From NCBI GenBank assembly GCA_003158495.1, contig PMJT01000151.1, forward strand, positions 5,733 to 19,764: a stretch of 14,032 nucleotides of DNA. Reading direction: 5' to 3'. Numbering within the stretch: the first letter of the stretch is position 1; the number at the start of each line of letters is the position of its first letter. Under the pieces are notes generated by a model. The model had not been told where the DNA came from, did no database searches, and saw only the letters and a list, made by a program, of their open reading frames with translations. Below, in pieces: positions 1-6,764 of the stretch. The translations under genes and the position numbers were made by a program. Source of the stretch: Chloroflexota bacterium (GTDB lineage Bacteria > Chloroflexota > Limnocylindria > Limnocylindrales > CSP1-4).

Positions 1-198
1 GTCGTGGATGGTCCCCTCGTGGGCGATAAGCTCGACATACGCGACTGCTTCGCCCACGGTGACATAGGGACGGAACTTGGCGCGTCCCAGCACATCGCCA
101 AGCTCCGCCAGCAGCATCAGCGATACGACCGGCTCGAAGGCGCCCGCGCGTAACTCGAGCAGGAGCGCGGCGCTTGGACCGCTCTGAAGGTCCCGGAT
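1..198 (-). pseudogene. PIN-domain toxin remnant, N-terminus missing, continues beyond the window
   Basis: The minus-strand frame whose codons end at base 1 reads SGPSAALLLELRAGAFEPVV and then LLAELGDVLGRAKF. This is the pattern that follows the first strand of PIN-family toxins of the COG1569 type (putative toxin-antitoxin ribonucleases), where the usual text is close to 'SP.GP.A.LL..L..G.FE.V.S..LL.EL..VL.R.KF'. The expected opening, a hydrophobic strand with the DTN motif carrying the first catalytic Asp, is absent. Upstream of about base 198 the frame turns into arginine/serine-rich nonsense with no ATG or usable GTG, and it meets the end of the glycosyltransferase gene. The first catalytic residue is therefore lost and the fragment should be inactive. 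The downstream part lies outside the window, so I cannot tell whether the rest of the domain or an antitoxin survives. Family assignment is by recalled pattern only. Confidence 0.55.
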
Positions 199-235
199 CG
201 GAGCCTCCGAGACCCGGCGTGGCGAAGACCACCCC

Positions 236-1738
236 CTAGCTGATCGTCCGAAGACTCGGCCAGATCGTGACCCAGGGGGCGCGCAGGCCGGTACAAACAG
301 TCACGGCGGTTCCCTGCTCTCCGTTCGGGATGCCGAGCCCATTGTCGATGTGGGCAACGTCGTGGCAGCCGACGAAGAATCGGGTCGGGTCGGCGGGTCT
401 CCAGTCGCCCACGTGCACGACGACCGTCAGGTCGGCCGGCGGCGGCCCCCACGACCAGAACGAGTTGTGGCCGGAGTAGACAGGGGGCAGATCGGTCCCG
501 AGCAAGATGAGCGGGCTCGCCTCGCTGTAGTCGTTGGTCAGGATCACCGCGTGCGCTCGCTCGTCCGCAGGTAGCGCCGCGACAACGCCCTCTACCGTGG
601 CGACGTACTGCGGCCAGCCGACGGTGTTCGCAACGTCGGGGACGGTGGCAGGAAGGGTCGACTTGGCATACGTCGCGAGCGGGAGTATCGGCAAGGTCAA
701 GTACACGATGAGGGCACCCGAGAGGACGGCGGCGGTCGTGAAGGTGACGCCCTTCACGCGCATGTGGCCGCGAGCCAGCCAGCGGTCGAGGAGGATTGCC
801 CCGGCCGCCATGAAGGCCGGCACGCTGCCGATCGCGTAGTAGGCCTTTCCGCCGCTGATGACGACCAGGCCGAGTCCCACCAGGGCGGCGATCCCGATGG
901 GACGCCAAGGCTCGGCCGCCTTGGACCTCAGGACCCAGATAAGACCCGCCGCGGTCACCGGGAACAGGAACGGGCCGGTGAACAGCCATAGCAACGGAAC
1001 GATCTGGCCGCGGTTGTCGCCGGCGTATTGCGAGATGGCCCGGGCCATGGTGAGTTGCGGCCAGCCGTTGGCCGCCTGCCAGACGAGGTTCGGCAGCCAC
1101 AGCAGGAACGCGATCCCGATGGCGGCCCACGCCCACGGCGAGCGAACGACATCCCACCGCCGCGCCACGACGAGGCCAACGGCCAACCCTGCGGCGAGGA
1201 ACAGGAGTGTGTCCTTGTTCTCCAGACCGATCCCCGCCGTGACGCCAACGACCAGCCAGAGACGCCGGTCGCCGCCGGCGAGCAGCTTCACCACCAGCCA
1301 CAGGATGATCGCCCAGGCGAGCAGGTCCGGCTCCGTCGTGGTGTCGAGATGGCCGCCGGCGAGATAGCCGGAGATCGCCGCCGTGATCGCCGCGAGTGTC
1401 TGCGCCCGGCGCGTACCGCCGAGGTCGCGCACCATCAGCGCGATCAGGACCACGATGAGCCCCATCTCGAGTGCGGGCAGGATCCGCACGGCCGTCGGCG
1501 AGACCCCCAGGAGGGCGACCGACGCGGCGGACAGGAGCGGCGTCAGCGGCGGTTGGTCGACGTAGCCGAAGGCGGGATGCTGGCCGGCGACGACGAAGTA
1601 CATCTCGTCGCCGTGGAAGCCATAGGAACCCGCAAGCACAAGGAGCCCGGCGACCATCAGGCCTGCGATCAGAAGCACCGGCCAGGGGACGGCGATCGAG
1701 TCAAGACGGCGGTTGGATCGGCTGGCCGAGCTTTTCAT
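236..1738 (-). CDS. GT39/ArnT-type membrane glycosyltransferase (last gene of the gntR-ABC operon)
   Basis: Predicted 500-residue integral membrane protein of the dolichyl-phosphate-mannose mannosyltransferase superfamily (PMT_2-like). These enzymes move a sugar from a polyprenyl-phosphate carrier to an acceptor on the outer face of the membrane. After a short basic N-terminus and a first membrane helix (residues about 18-37) comes the diagnostic first outer loop GFHGDEMYF, with the Asp-Glu pair at residues 44-45 where the catalytic acid sits in this family, followed by GYVDQPPLTP. Many hydrophobic helices follow up to about residue 385, then a soluble C-terminal domain. I chose the ATG at 1738 because it lies 2 bases after the permease stop and opens the basic/hydrophobic N-terminus. 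The open frame continues upstream to 2035 but only as a shadow of the permease gene. Acceptor and sugar donor cannot be read from sequence. Its place in an ABC operon suggests cell-envelope modification, which is inference. Confidence 0.85.
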   Translation of the reverse strand: MKSSASRSNRRLDSIAVPWPVLLIAGLMVAGLLVLAGSYGFHGDEMYFVVAGQHPAFGYVDQPPLTPLLSAASVALLGVSPTAVRILPALEMGLIVVLIALMVRDLGGTRRAQTLAAITAAISGYLAGGHLDTTTEPDLLAWAIILWLVVKLLAGGDRRLWLVVGVTAGIGLENKDTLLFLAAGLAVGLVVARRWDVVRSPWAWAAIGIAFLLWLPNLVWQAANGWPQLTMARAISQYAGDNRGQIVPLLWLFTGPFLFPVTAAGLIWVLRSKAAEPWRPIGIAALVGLGLVVISGGKAYYAIGSVPAFMAAGAILLDRWLARGHMRVKGVTFTTAAVLSGALIVYLTLPILPLATYAKSTLPATVPDVANTVGWPQYVATVEGVVAALPADERAHAVILTNDYSEASPLILLGTDLPPVYSGHNSFWSWGPPPADLTVVVHVGDWRPADPTRFFVGCHDVAHIDNGLGIPNGEQGTAVTVCTGLRAPWVTIWPSLRTIS

Positions 1739-1740
1739 TG

Positions 1741-2424
1741 TCAGACGGCCACGCGGCGGATCGTGGCGTATCCGCCGACGAGGAGAGCGGCCGTGGCGGC
1801 GGCGAGAACCCCGGTCAGTCCAAGGGCGGTGAGGTCGGTGAAGAACCGGCCGATATTGGGCCAGGCAGCGAAGCGATCCGCCGTGAGTCCAACCGCAAGG
1901 AGCGCGAGGATCTGGGCCACCAGGAAGACCCTCCTGCCCATCCGTCGCCAGCGCAGGTAGACGAGCCCCCACCACAAGCCGTAGACGAACGCGAGCGTCA
2001 GAGCCACAAACGACGTCAGCCAGGTGAGGAACCATGGCCCGTCGAGGACGTACTCCACCCGGAAGAAGAACATGCCGAGGCCCCAGCCGCCGGTCGCCCG
2101 TTCAATCTCCTGGAGCCCGGCGAGCAGCAACCCGTCGAGCGCAGTCAAGGTAAGCGCGAGCAGGACCGTCCCGAGGTAATAGGAGCGCCGGCTCAAGCCC
2201 AGCGCTAGCCCGAACGGCAGCGACCGAGCGACGGTGCTCACACCGACAATGAAGAAGACCGCGTAGATCGACACCAGGCCAGTGAGCCGAGCGTCGTGCA
2301 TGCCGAGCATGGTGATCACTGCCAATTGAGCCGCGAACAGGAGCGCCAGGGCGGCCCAGGGGAGCGTGACGTAGTTGAAGCGCTGGACCATCTGGTAGCG
2401 CGCAACCTTGATCCAGGTACTCAT
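1741..2424 (-). CDS. ABC transporter permease, 227 aa
   Basis: Small hydrophobic protein with about six predicted membrane segments, for example residues 20-40 (LPWAALALLFAAQLAVITML), 48-66, 80-102, a stretch around 132-153, 165-183 and 195-215. It starts with the amphipathic STWIKVARYQMVQRFNYV typical of two-gene exporter permeases paired with YtrB/EcsA-like ATPases. Its ATG overlaps the stop of the ATPase gene by 4 bases (ATGA at 2421-2424) and its own stop lies 2 bases before the glycosyltransferase start, so all are probably translated together. The transported compound is unknown. In known GntR(YtrA)-regulated systems these exporters respond to envelope stress or antibiotics, and I only infer the same here. 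No conserved substrate motif is visible, so the call rests on hydropathy, size and gene order. Confidence 0.75.
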   Translation of the reverse strand: MSTWIKVARYQMVQRFNYVTLPWAALALLFAAQLAVITMLGMHDARLTGLVSIYAVFFIVGVSTVARSLPFGLALGLSRRSYYLGTVLLALTLTALDGLLLAGLQEIERATGGWGLGMFFFRVEYVLDGPWFLTWLTSFVALTLAFVYGLWWGLVYLRWRRMGRRVFLVAQILALLAVGLTADRFAAWPNIGRFFTDLTALGLTGVLAAATAALLVGGYATIRRVAV

Positions 2425-3329
2425 GCCAGGGTCCCTCCACGCGTCTCGTCTGTGGACTGTGCCGCGGGCCCGCCTGCCGCGTGGACTATCAGCTGCTGCA
2501 GCGAAACGGGCTCCAGGCTGAGGCGTTGCGCCCGGGCGCTGGCGCGATCGGCCTCGTCGAGTTGCGCGGCCAATACCACCGAGGTCTGCGAAACGATGGA
2601 GCGGCGATCCCAGGTCGGGCGGCCGGCGACGAACCGCTCGACGGCCAAGGTGGAGCCGCTAACTCTGGCCGCGCTGCCTCGGATTTCGTCGGCGGCGGCG
2701 GCGAGCATGATGCGACCGTGGTCTAGAAGCACCACCCGCTCCAGAAGGTCGGCGACCTCGTCGATCAGATGCGTCGAGAGAACGACCGTCCGGGGATGCT
2801 CAGTGTAGTCGGCGAGCAACCGGTCGTTGAAGCTCTGGCGGGCCTCCGAATCCAGCCCCGCGTAGGGCTCGTCGAAGAGCGTGACCTCGGCCCGTGCCGC
2901 GAGGCCGATCACGTTGCCGAGCGCGGTCCGCATCCCCCGCGACAGGGCCCCGACGGACCGGGTGGCCGGGAGTTCGCTCTCGGCGACGAGCGTCGCGGCG
3001 AGCTCGGCGCTCCAGTTCGGGTAGAACCAGGACGCCAGCCGGAGGGCGTCGCGGACTTTGACATCGGGGAAGACCTGGTCTTCGCGCACGAGCACGATCC
3101 GGCGCAGGATCGCGTCGTTCTCAACTGGGCTGGCGCCGAGGACCCGAACGCGGCCCGCAGTCGCGAATTCCTGCGCCGCGACGATGCGCATGAGCGTCGT
3201 CTTGCCGGCGCCGTTGCGACCCAGGAGCCCCGTGATGGCCGCGTCTTCGATGTCCAGGCTAATGTCGTCGAGGGCGAGCTGGTCCCGGTAACGGCGGGTC
3301 AGACCGGAGAGCGAAACGGTCGGAGTCAT
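2421..3329 (-). CDS. ABC transporter ATP-binding protein, 302 aa
   Basis: Cytoplasmic ATPase that powers the adjacent permease. Walker A is GRNGAGKT at residues 37-44, the Q-loop region lies around VREDQVFPDV, the signature is the divergent ALSRGM (instead of LSGGQ), Walker B plus D-loop is LFDEPYAGLD, and the H-loop His is in LSTHLIDE. All catalytic positions are present. The LSRGM-type signature and the roughly 80-residue C-terminal extension are usual for ATPases paired with YtrA-type GntR regulators. The start ATG overlaps the gntR stop by 4 bases (3326-3329) and the stop overlaps the permease start by 4 bases, so this is the second gene of a four-gene operon. As an exporter half-system it would work as a dimer with two permease copies. 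Substrate unknown. Confidence 0.92.
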   Translation of the reverse strand: MTPTVSLSGLTRRYRDQLALDDISLDIEDAAITGLLGRNGAGKTTLMRIVAAQEFATAGRVRVLGASPVENDAILRRIVLVREDQVFPDVKVRDALRLASWFYPNWSAELAATLVAESELPATRSVGALSRGMRTALGNVIGLAARAEVTLFDEPYAGLDSEARQSFNDRLLADYTEHPRTVVLSTHLIDEVADLLERVVLLDHGRIMLAAAADEIRGSAARVSGSTLAVERFVAGRPTWDRRSIVSQTSVVLAAQLDEADRASARAQRLSLEPVSLQQLIVHAAGGPAAQSTDETRGGTLA

Positions 3330-3703
3330 GGCTTGCTGCCTTCCCGGGTCTGGCCCAGTTTTCCGATCAGCGCCACCAGGGCGTCCGCGTCGATCCCGAG
3401 CCGGCCCGCCTCGGCGACCATCGGCTCGATGTAGCGTTCGCTGAAGCGCTGGCGGCGACCCTCGAGCAGGCGTTCGCGGGCGCCGGCTGCGACGAACATC
3501 CCAACGCCGCGGTGCTTCTCGAGCAGCCCGTCGTCGATCAACACGTTGATGCCCTTGGCCGCGGTGGCCGGATTGATCCGATAGAAGGCCGCGAGTTCAT
3601 TGGTCGAGGGCACCCGCGCCCCCTCGGCGAGAGCCCCCTCGGCGATGTCGTCGGCGAGGCGCTCGGCGATCTGGGAGAAGATCGGCGCGCCGTCATCGAG
3701 CAC
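3326..3703 (-). CDS. GntR-family regulator, YtrA subfamily, 125 aa
   Basis: Short transcriptional regulator with an N-terminal GntR winged helix and only a small C-terminal helical tail, which is the YtrA subfamily layout. The winged helix runs from about residue 8 to 72: FSQIAERLADDIAEGALAEG, then RVPSTNELAAFYRINPATAA as helix-turn-helix, then LEKHRGVGMFV as wing. The start codon is GTG at 3703. A GGGAG ribosome binding site lies 6 bases upstream and fixes this start. It is the first gene of the operon and overlaps the ATPase gene by 4 bases. The near-perfect palindrome at 3743-3766 in its promoter is the expected type of target for autoregulation. YtrA-type proteins usually repress their own ABC operon until an inducer, often an envelope-active compound, is present. 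The inducer here is unknown. Confidence 0.9.
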   Translation of the reverse strand: MLDDGAPIFSQIAERLADDIAEGALAEGARVPSTNELAAFYRINPATAAKGINVLIDDGLLEKHRGVGMFVAAGARERLLEGRRQRFSERYIEPMVAEAGRLGIDADALVALIGKLGQTREGSKP

Positions 3704-3742
3704 GGTCAGCTCCCTGAACTGTAGGAGGGCGGCCTGTTTGCT

Positions 3743-3787
3743 GGTTCATTACTTGAGTAATGTACCAATGCAGTATGGCGACGTCAA
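3743..3787 (-). promoter_or_regulatory. Promoter and operator of the gntR-ABC-GT39 operon
   Basis: On the minus strand a -35 box TTGACG (plus-strand 3782-3787) is separated by exactly 17 bases from a -10 box TACATT (3759-3764). The -10 lies inside an inverted repeat at 3743-3766 with a perfect 7-base core, CATTACT-TG-AGTAATG (3747-3762). The arms extend outward to 10 matches of 11, ending in GGT and ACC. The transcription start would fall within or just after the left half of the repeat, about 50 bases before the GTG start. A bound dimer here would block RNA polymerase, which fits autorepression by the GntR protein. That the GntR protein binds it is inference. Confidence 0.75.
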
Positions 3788-3809
3788 GCCTCGGTTGAGC
3801 GGGTCCCAA

Positions 3810-4019
3810 TCTGCGAGCCAGGTTGAACTGTTCCACGAAGCCGTCCAATCGCCGCGCCATGTCGGCCAGGGCCGCGGCCGGATCCACGACGTACTGAATC
3901 TGTGCCGACATCTCTTGCGATGCCGCCGAGACCTGTTCGGCCCCGGCCGAGTTCTCTTCGATGATCGCGGCAATCGACTGTGTTGACTCGGACGCGGCCA
4001 CAGACCGGATCGAGTCGCG
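3810..4019 (-). pseudogene. C-terminal remnant of a methyl-accepting chemotaxis protein
   Basis: This minus-strand frame reads ESTQSIAAIIEENSAGAEQV, then SAASQEMSAQIQYVV, then a helix ALADMARRLDGFVEQFNL. It is the classic last ~70 residues of a chemoreceptor signalling domain: the return helix with the EENS..A.E.VSA...EMSAQ heptads and the terminal 'LA.MA..L...V..F.L'. The receptor's sensor, HAMP domain and hairpin tip are missing. Upstream the frame runs into the divergent tetR promoter and gene as unrelated sequence. Downstream it passes without its own stop into the gntR promoter. It cannot be expressed as a receptor. It now fills the whole interval between two divergent promoters, suggesting that both regulator modules were inserted into or recombined over a former chemoreceptor gene. 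Confidence 0.75.
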
Positions 4020-4030
4020 GCTTGGAACTA

Positions 4031-4067
4031 TTGACCAAATACGGCATTTGGTCATAATGGCCGGGTG
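4031..4067 (+). promoter_or_regulatory. tetR promoter with operator inside the spacer; predicted leaderless start
   Basis: A perfect 9-base inverted repeat TGACCAAAT-acggc-ATTTGGTCA occupies 4032-4054. A -35 box TTGACC (4031-4036) and a -10 box CATAAT (4053-4058) with a 16-base spacer lie on it, so a repressor dimer would cover the core promoter. The -10 ends six bases before the GTG at 4065, so transcription should begin at or next to the start codon. No Shine-Dalgarno sequence is present in the short interval. This indicates an autorepressed, leaderless mRNA for tetR and the coupled nitroreductase gene. Confidence 0.75.
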
Positions 4068-4787
4068 ACAGCATCGACCGACCGGCTTCACGATCCTCGA
4101 GATCGAACGGCGCGTGCCTCGCGAATCCTCGACTCGGCGGCGGAGCTGTTGCTGCGGTACGGATACCGGCGTCTGACCATCGAGGACGTCGCCGAACGAG
4201 CCGGCATCGGCAAGGGGACCGTATACCTCCATTGGAAGAGCCGCGAGGAGCTGTTCCGGGCCGTGTTCGAACGGGAGGTGGCGGGCGCAATCGAGGAGCT
4301 CGTTGCCGTCCTACGCCAGGACGAGCATGCGTGGAGGCTGCACAGACTCGTTCGCTTCTATTTCCTCGCTATCGTCAGCCGTCCGCTGCTTCGCGCCGAA
4401 TTCCTGTCCGATCCCGAACTGCTCGGCAAGCTCACCCGCCCGGAGAACAGCATTTCTGGACATCGCCACGCCTTGGCGTCGAGCGTCTACTTCGAGCTCC
4501 TCTCCGAGCGCGGCATTCTTCGCGGCGAGCTGAGCCCGGCTGCGATCGCCTACGCATCCCTCGCCACCCTGGAGGGCTTCGTCCGAGCCGAGGCGGGTGC
4601 TGACGGCAGGTCCATACCCACGGTCGAGGAGCGGGCTGACCTGCTCGCGCAAACGCTCGAGAGAGCGTTCGAGACGGGACTGGAGTTGCCGGCCGAGACC
4701 GAGCGGCTGGTTGCCAGCCAGGTCGTCGCCGTGTTCGCCAGCCTTGGAGCCCCGCCGGCGCCGACTGAAAGGAGCATCCGGACATGA
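4065..4787 (+). CDS. TetR/AcrR-family transcriptional regulator, 240 aa
   Basis: TetR-type repressor. The N-terminal DNA-binding domain spans about residues 19-66: RILDSAAELLLRYGYRRLTI, then EDVAERAGIGKGTVYLHWKS as the helix-turn-helix and REELFRAVFERE as helix 4. The remaining ~170 residues are helical and form the ligand/dimer domain, which shows no recognisable ligand class. Start is GTG at 4065, chosen because the promoter predicts a transcript beginning there and the next candidate would shorten the family-typical N-terminus. The gene overlaps the following DDN-type nitroreductase by 4 bases (ATGA at 4784-4787), so the two are one operon controlled by the palindrome at 4032-4054. The likely role is to sense a small molecule that the nitroreductase homologue acts on, which is inference from gene order. 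Confidence 0.92.
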   Translation: MTASTDRLHDPRDRTARASRILDSAAELLLRYGYRRLTIEDVAERAGIGKGTVYLHWKSREELFRAVFEREVAGAIEELVAVLRQDEHAWRLHRLVRFYFLAIVSRPLLRAEFLSDPELLGKLTRPENSISGHRHALASSVYFELLSERGILRGELSPAAIAYASLATLEGFVRAEAGADGRSIPTVEERADLLAQTLERAFETGLELPAETERLVASQVVAVFASLGAPPAPTERSIRT

Positions 4788-5170
4788 CTACAGAACGCCG
4801 ACGCGACCGCGTTCGAAGCTTGTCCAATCGCCTCTTCCTGGCGATCTCGGGGAGGAGATGGCGGGCCTACTCGATCGTCAAGCATGTCGGTCGGACCTCC
4901 GGCCGCGAGTACTCCAATCCGGTCTCGGCGTATCCACTCGGCGACGGCTTCGTGATCCCCATCCTCTACGGCACCGAGTCGCAGTGGGTCCGCAACGTCC
5001 TTGCGACGGGGCGCCTTACGGTCCGAACCAGGGGACGCGACTACCCACTCAGTCGCCCGTCGATCATCTCTCAGTCGGAGGCAATCGACGCCTTCCCCGC
5101 GCCGATGCGGCGCCACTATCGCTCGGCGGACATTCACGACTTCCTCTGGGCGCACCAAGCAGCTGAATAG
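4784..5170 (+). CDS. Deazaflavin (F420)-dependent nitroreductase family protein (DDN-like), 128 aa
   Basis: Small single-domain split-barrel protein of the DDN/FDOR-A group (PF04075-type), whose studied members bind cofactor F420 and reduce quinones, nitro compounds or similar electrophiles. Supporting text is KHVGRTSGREYSNPVSAYPL (residues 33-52), the family's G(R)xSG...P core, followed by GDGFVIPILYGTESQWVRNV (residues 53-72), where the W..N pair is conserved, and then a short C-terminal helix region. At 128 residues it is at the short end of the family but complete. The ATG overlaps the tetR stop by 4 bases, so translation is coupled. Substrate cannot be inferred. A membrane-quinone or xenobiotic reductase role is a family-based suggestion. 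Whether the host makes F420 cannot be seen here. Confidence 0.82.
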   Translation: MTTERRRDRVRSLSNRLFLAISGRRWRAYSIVKHVGRTSGREYSNPVSAYPLGDGFVIPILYGTESQWVRNVLATGRLTVRTRGRDYPLSRPSIISQSEAIDAFPAPMRRHYRSADIHDFLWAHQAAE

Positions 5171-5261
5171 ATCGCGCTGCGGGCCGTTCGCCTGTCTCAG
5201 AGGTAGCCGCAAGAGCGATTTGAGGTGCCGCGCAACCGTTGGGAACCACAAGGAGGTGAAC

Positions 5262-5727
5262 ATGGCTCCCGAGCCTATTGACACAGCGATCCCAACCGAG
5301 ACGATCTATGAGCATGCGGGCGGCGACACCGGCCACCACGATCGTGAGCACCTTCTACGACTCCATCTTCGAGGATCCGCTTCTCCAGCCCGTCTTCGGT
5401 CACCCGGTTGCCACCCACGTGGATCACTTGACTGCGTTCCTGGCCGAGGAGTTTGGCGGGCCCGCGCGATACACCAACAAGCTGGGCGGGTTTCCCAAAA
5501 CAGTGGCCGTTCATCGTGGTCGCAAGATCACCGAGCCACAGCGCCAGCGATTCGTGGAGCGGTTCATGGCTGCCGTTGATCAGGCCGGGTTTGCCGACGA
5601 TGTGCCCTTCAGGAAGACGGTGAAGTCCGCCATCGAGTTCGGCACGCGGATCGCGATCGTCAACTCCAACGCGACCACCGAGGACGAACTCCATCCCCAA
5701 CGCGTCATTCCGCACTGGCGCTGGTAG
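5262..5727 (+). pseudogene. Group II truncated haemoglobin (trHbO type) with an N-terminal frameshift
   Basis: A strong ribosome binding site AGGAGG ends a few bases before ATG 5262, whose frame gives MAPEPIDTAIPTETIYEHAG and then GD, a normal truncated-globin N-terminus ('..IYEHAGG'). Around 5321-5345 this frame turns to nonsense and stops at 5579. The continuation is found one frame over: TTIVSTFYDSIFEDPLLQPV, then FGHPVATHVDHLTAFLAEEF, GGPARYTNKLGGF, VHRGRKITEPQRQRF and IPHWRW at the end. These are helices B to H of a group II truncated globin, with the proximal haem His in VHRGRKI. The combined span is 466 bases, not a multiple of three. Alignment by eye suggests a net loss of two bases (or gain of one). 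It is either a real inactivating mutation or a sequencing/assembly error. Such globins bind O2/NO and often protect against oxidative or nitrosative stress. Confidence 0.8.
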
Positions 5728-5740
5728 ATAGGGCATAGAA

Positions 5741-5800
5741 ATGGGCAGCCAATCGATCTTCGCAACCGGCCTCGACAGTCCGCGCGGACTGGCCTTCGGC
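5741..5800 (+). pseudogene. Possible scrap of an NHL-repeat (ScyD/ScyE-like) protein
   Basis: Just after the globin stop, the plus frame opening at ATG 5741 reads QSIFATGLDSPRGLAFG. This resembles the first repeat of NHL/ScyD-type proteins ('..VATGL.SPRGLAFGPDG.LYVAE..'). The text then breaks off into Cys/Arg/Ser-rich sequence without the expected PDG and LYVAE. If the resemblance is real it is a truncated gene start. The perfect 16-base palindrome CAGTCCGCGCGGACTG (5776-5791) falls within the codons for DSPRGL, so it may be a coding coincidence, a transcript-end hairpin, or both. Seventeen residues is too little for certainty. Confidence 0.3.
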
Positions 5801-5870
5801 CGGTGCTCCGCCTGCTCGCCCTGGGCGTCGGGACGCAAGGAGTCGCGCCGAAGGCCTGCCGTCATCCGGG

Positions 5871-6734
5871 CTAGACGGCGGGGGCGTCGAGCGACTCAAA
5901 GGCCTGGCGGACCGTCGCCAGGCGGGCCTCGTCCCAGACGACTGCCGGATCGGGCTCGATGAAGGTCATCGCGATGCTCGCCAGGCCGAGAGCGGTCAGC
6001 GACCAATCCGCCATGTTCGCGGCGCCGAACGGCCGGGCCCGGATCGGGCGGGTCGCGATGTCCGGCGTGGCGAGAGCCATGATCACCAGGCCCCGCAGGT
6101 CGGCGCTTGCCAGGCTGGCGAACGTCTCGAACGTGGAGTCGAGCTCGGGCCGGAGCCGATAGCCGAGGAGCCCGACCAGGAGCTCCCAGGAGGCGGCGAT
6201 CCCCCGAATAAACGTGCGCTCGGACGCAGCCAGGGCGACCTGGAGTTCGGCGCGGAGCGTCTCGTCGGCCACGCTCAGGAATGTCGTATGGAGAGCCAGG
6301 TATGTCCGCCATTCGGTCGAGATACGCATCGTCTCGAACTCGCGGAGCGAGCCCTGGCGGAGTAGCTCCAGGACCAGCTCGTGGCGCAGATCGGGCGTCT
6401 CGAGCCAGTCCAGGTGCTCGAGGACGATGCGCTTGACATCCACTACGGATGTTTCCGCGGCCGAGACCGCGGCAGGCGTGGTCGCCTTCGCCAATTCCTT
6501 CAGCAGGTCGCTGAAGAAAAGGTCCTTGTAGGGCCAACGGCGGTAGACGGTGCTGCGGGAGACCCGGGCATCGCGGATGACGTCCTCGAAGCTGATGTGG
6601 TCGAGGCTGACTGTCAGGCCGCTCTCGTTGACCATGGCGATGGCGGCGTCGAGCATGCGCCGCTCGGTCTCCTCGTCGGACAACCGGCGAGACCGCCGGC
6701 CAAGGCCGGTCCGCGTTTGCGCCAAAGCTGCCAC
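5871..6734 (-). CDS. TetR-family transcriptional regulator, 287 aa
   Basis: Large TetR-like protein. The DNA-binding domain is at about residues 22-68: RMLDAAIAMVNESGLTVSL, then FEDVIRDARVSRSTVYRRWP as helix-turn-helix and YKDLFFSDLLKELA as helix 4. A long helical C-terminal domain follows, ending DEARLATVRQAFESLDAPAV. At 287 residues it exceeds the usual ~190-220, because of a basic N-terminal arm and an extended ligand domain. The start is GTG at 6734, since GGAGG (plus-strand 6743-6747) lies 8 bases upstream. An in-frame ATG at 6764 would add ten residues but has no ribosome binding site. The frame remains open further upstream only as a shadow of the opposite gene. It is divergent from a DDN-type nitroreductase with 106 bases between the starts, so it probably controls that gene and itself. 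Confidence 0.88.
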   Translation of the reverse strand: MAALAQTRTGLGRRSRRLSDEETERRMLDAAIAMVNESGLTVSLDHISFEDVIRDARVSRSTVYRRWPYKDLFFSDLLKELAKATTPAAVSAAETSVVDVKRIVLEHLDWLETPDLRHELVLELLRQGSLREFETMRISTEWRTYLALHTTFLSVADETLRAELQVALAASERTFIRGIAASWELLVGLLGYRLRPELDSTFETFASLASADLRGLVIMALATPDIATRPIRARPFGAANMADWSLTALGLASIAMTFIEPDPAVVWDEARLATVRQAFESLDAPAV

Positions 6735-6764
6735 TCTGCTAACCTCCAACCATCGATGAGACAT

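Noticed and set aside
117..1301. Long minus-strand frame (394 codons) overlapping the glycosyltransferase
   Set aside because: Arg/Pro/Gly-rich shadow of the real gene in another frame; no motif or ribosome binding site.
1028..1960. 310-codon plus-strand frame opposite the glycosyltransferase and permease
   Set aside because: Highly charged, low-complexity translation typical of antisense to hydrophobic high-GC genes; the minus-strand operon is clearly coding.
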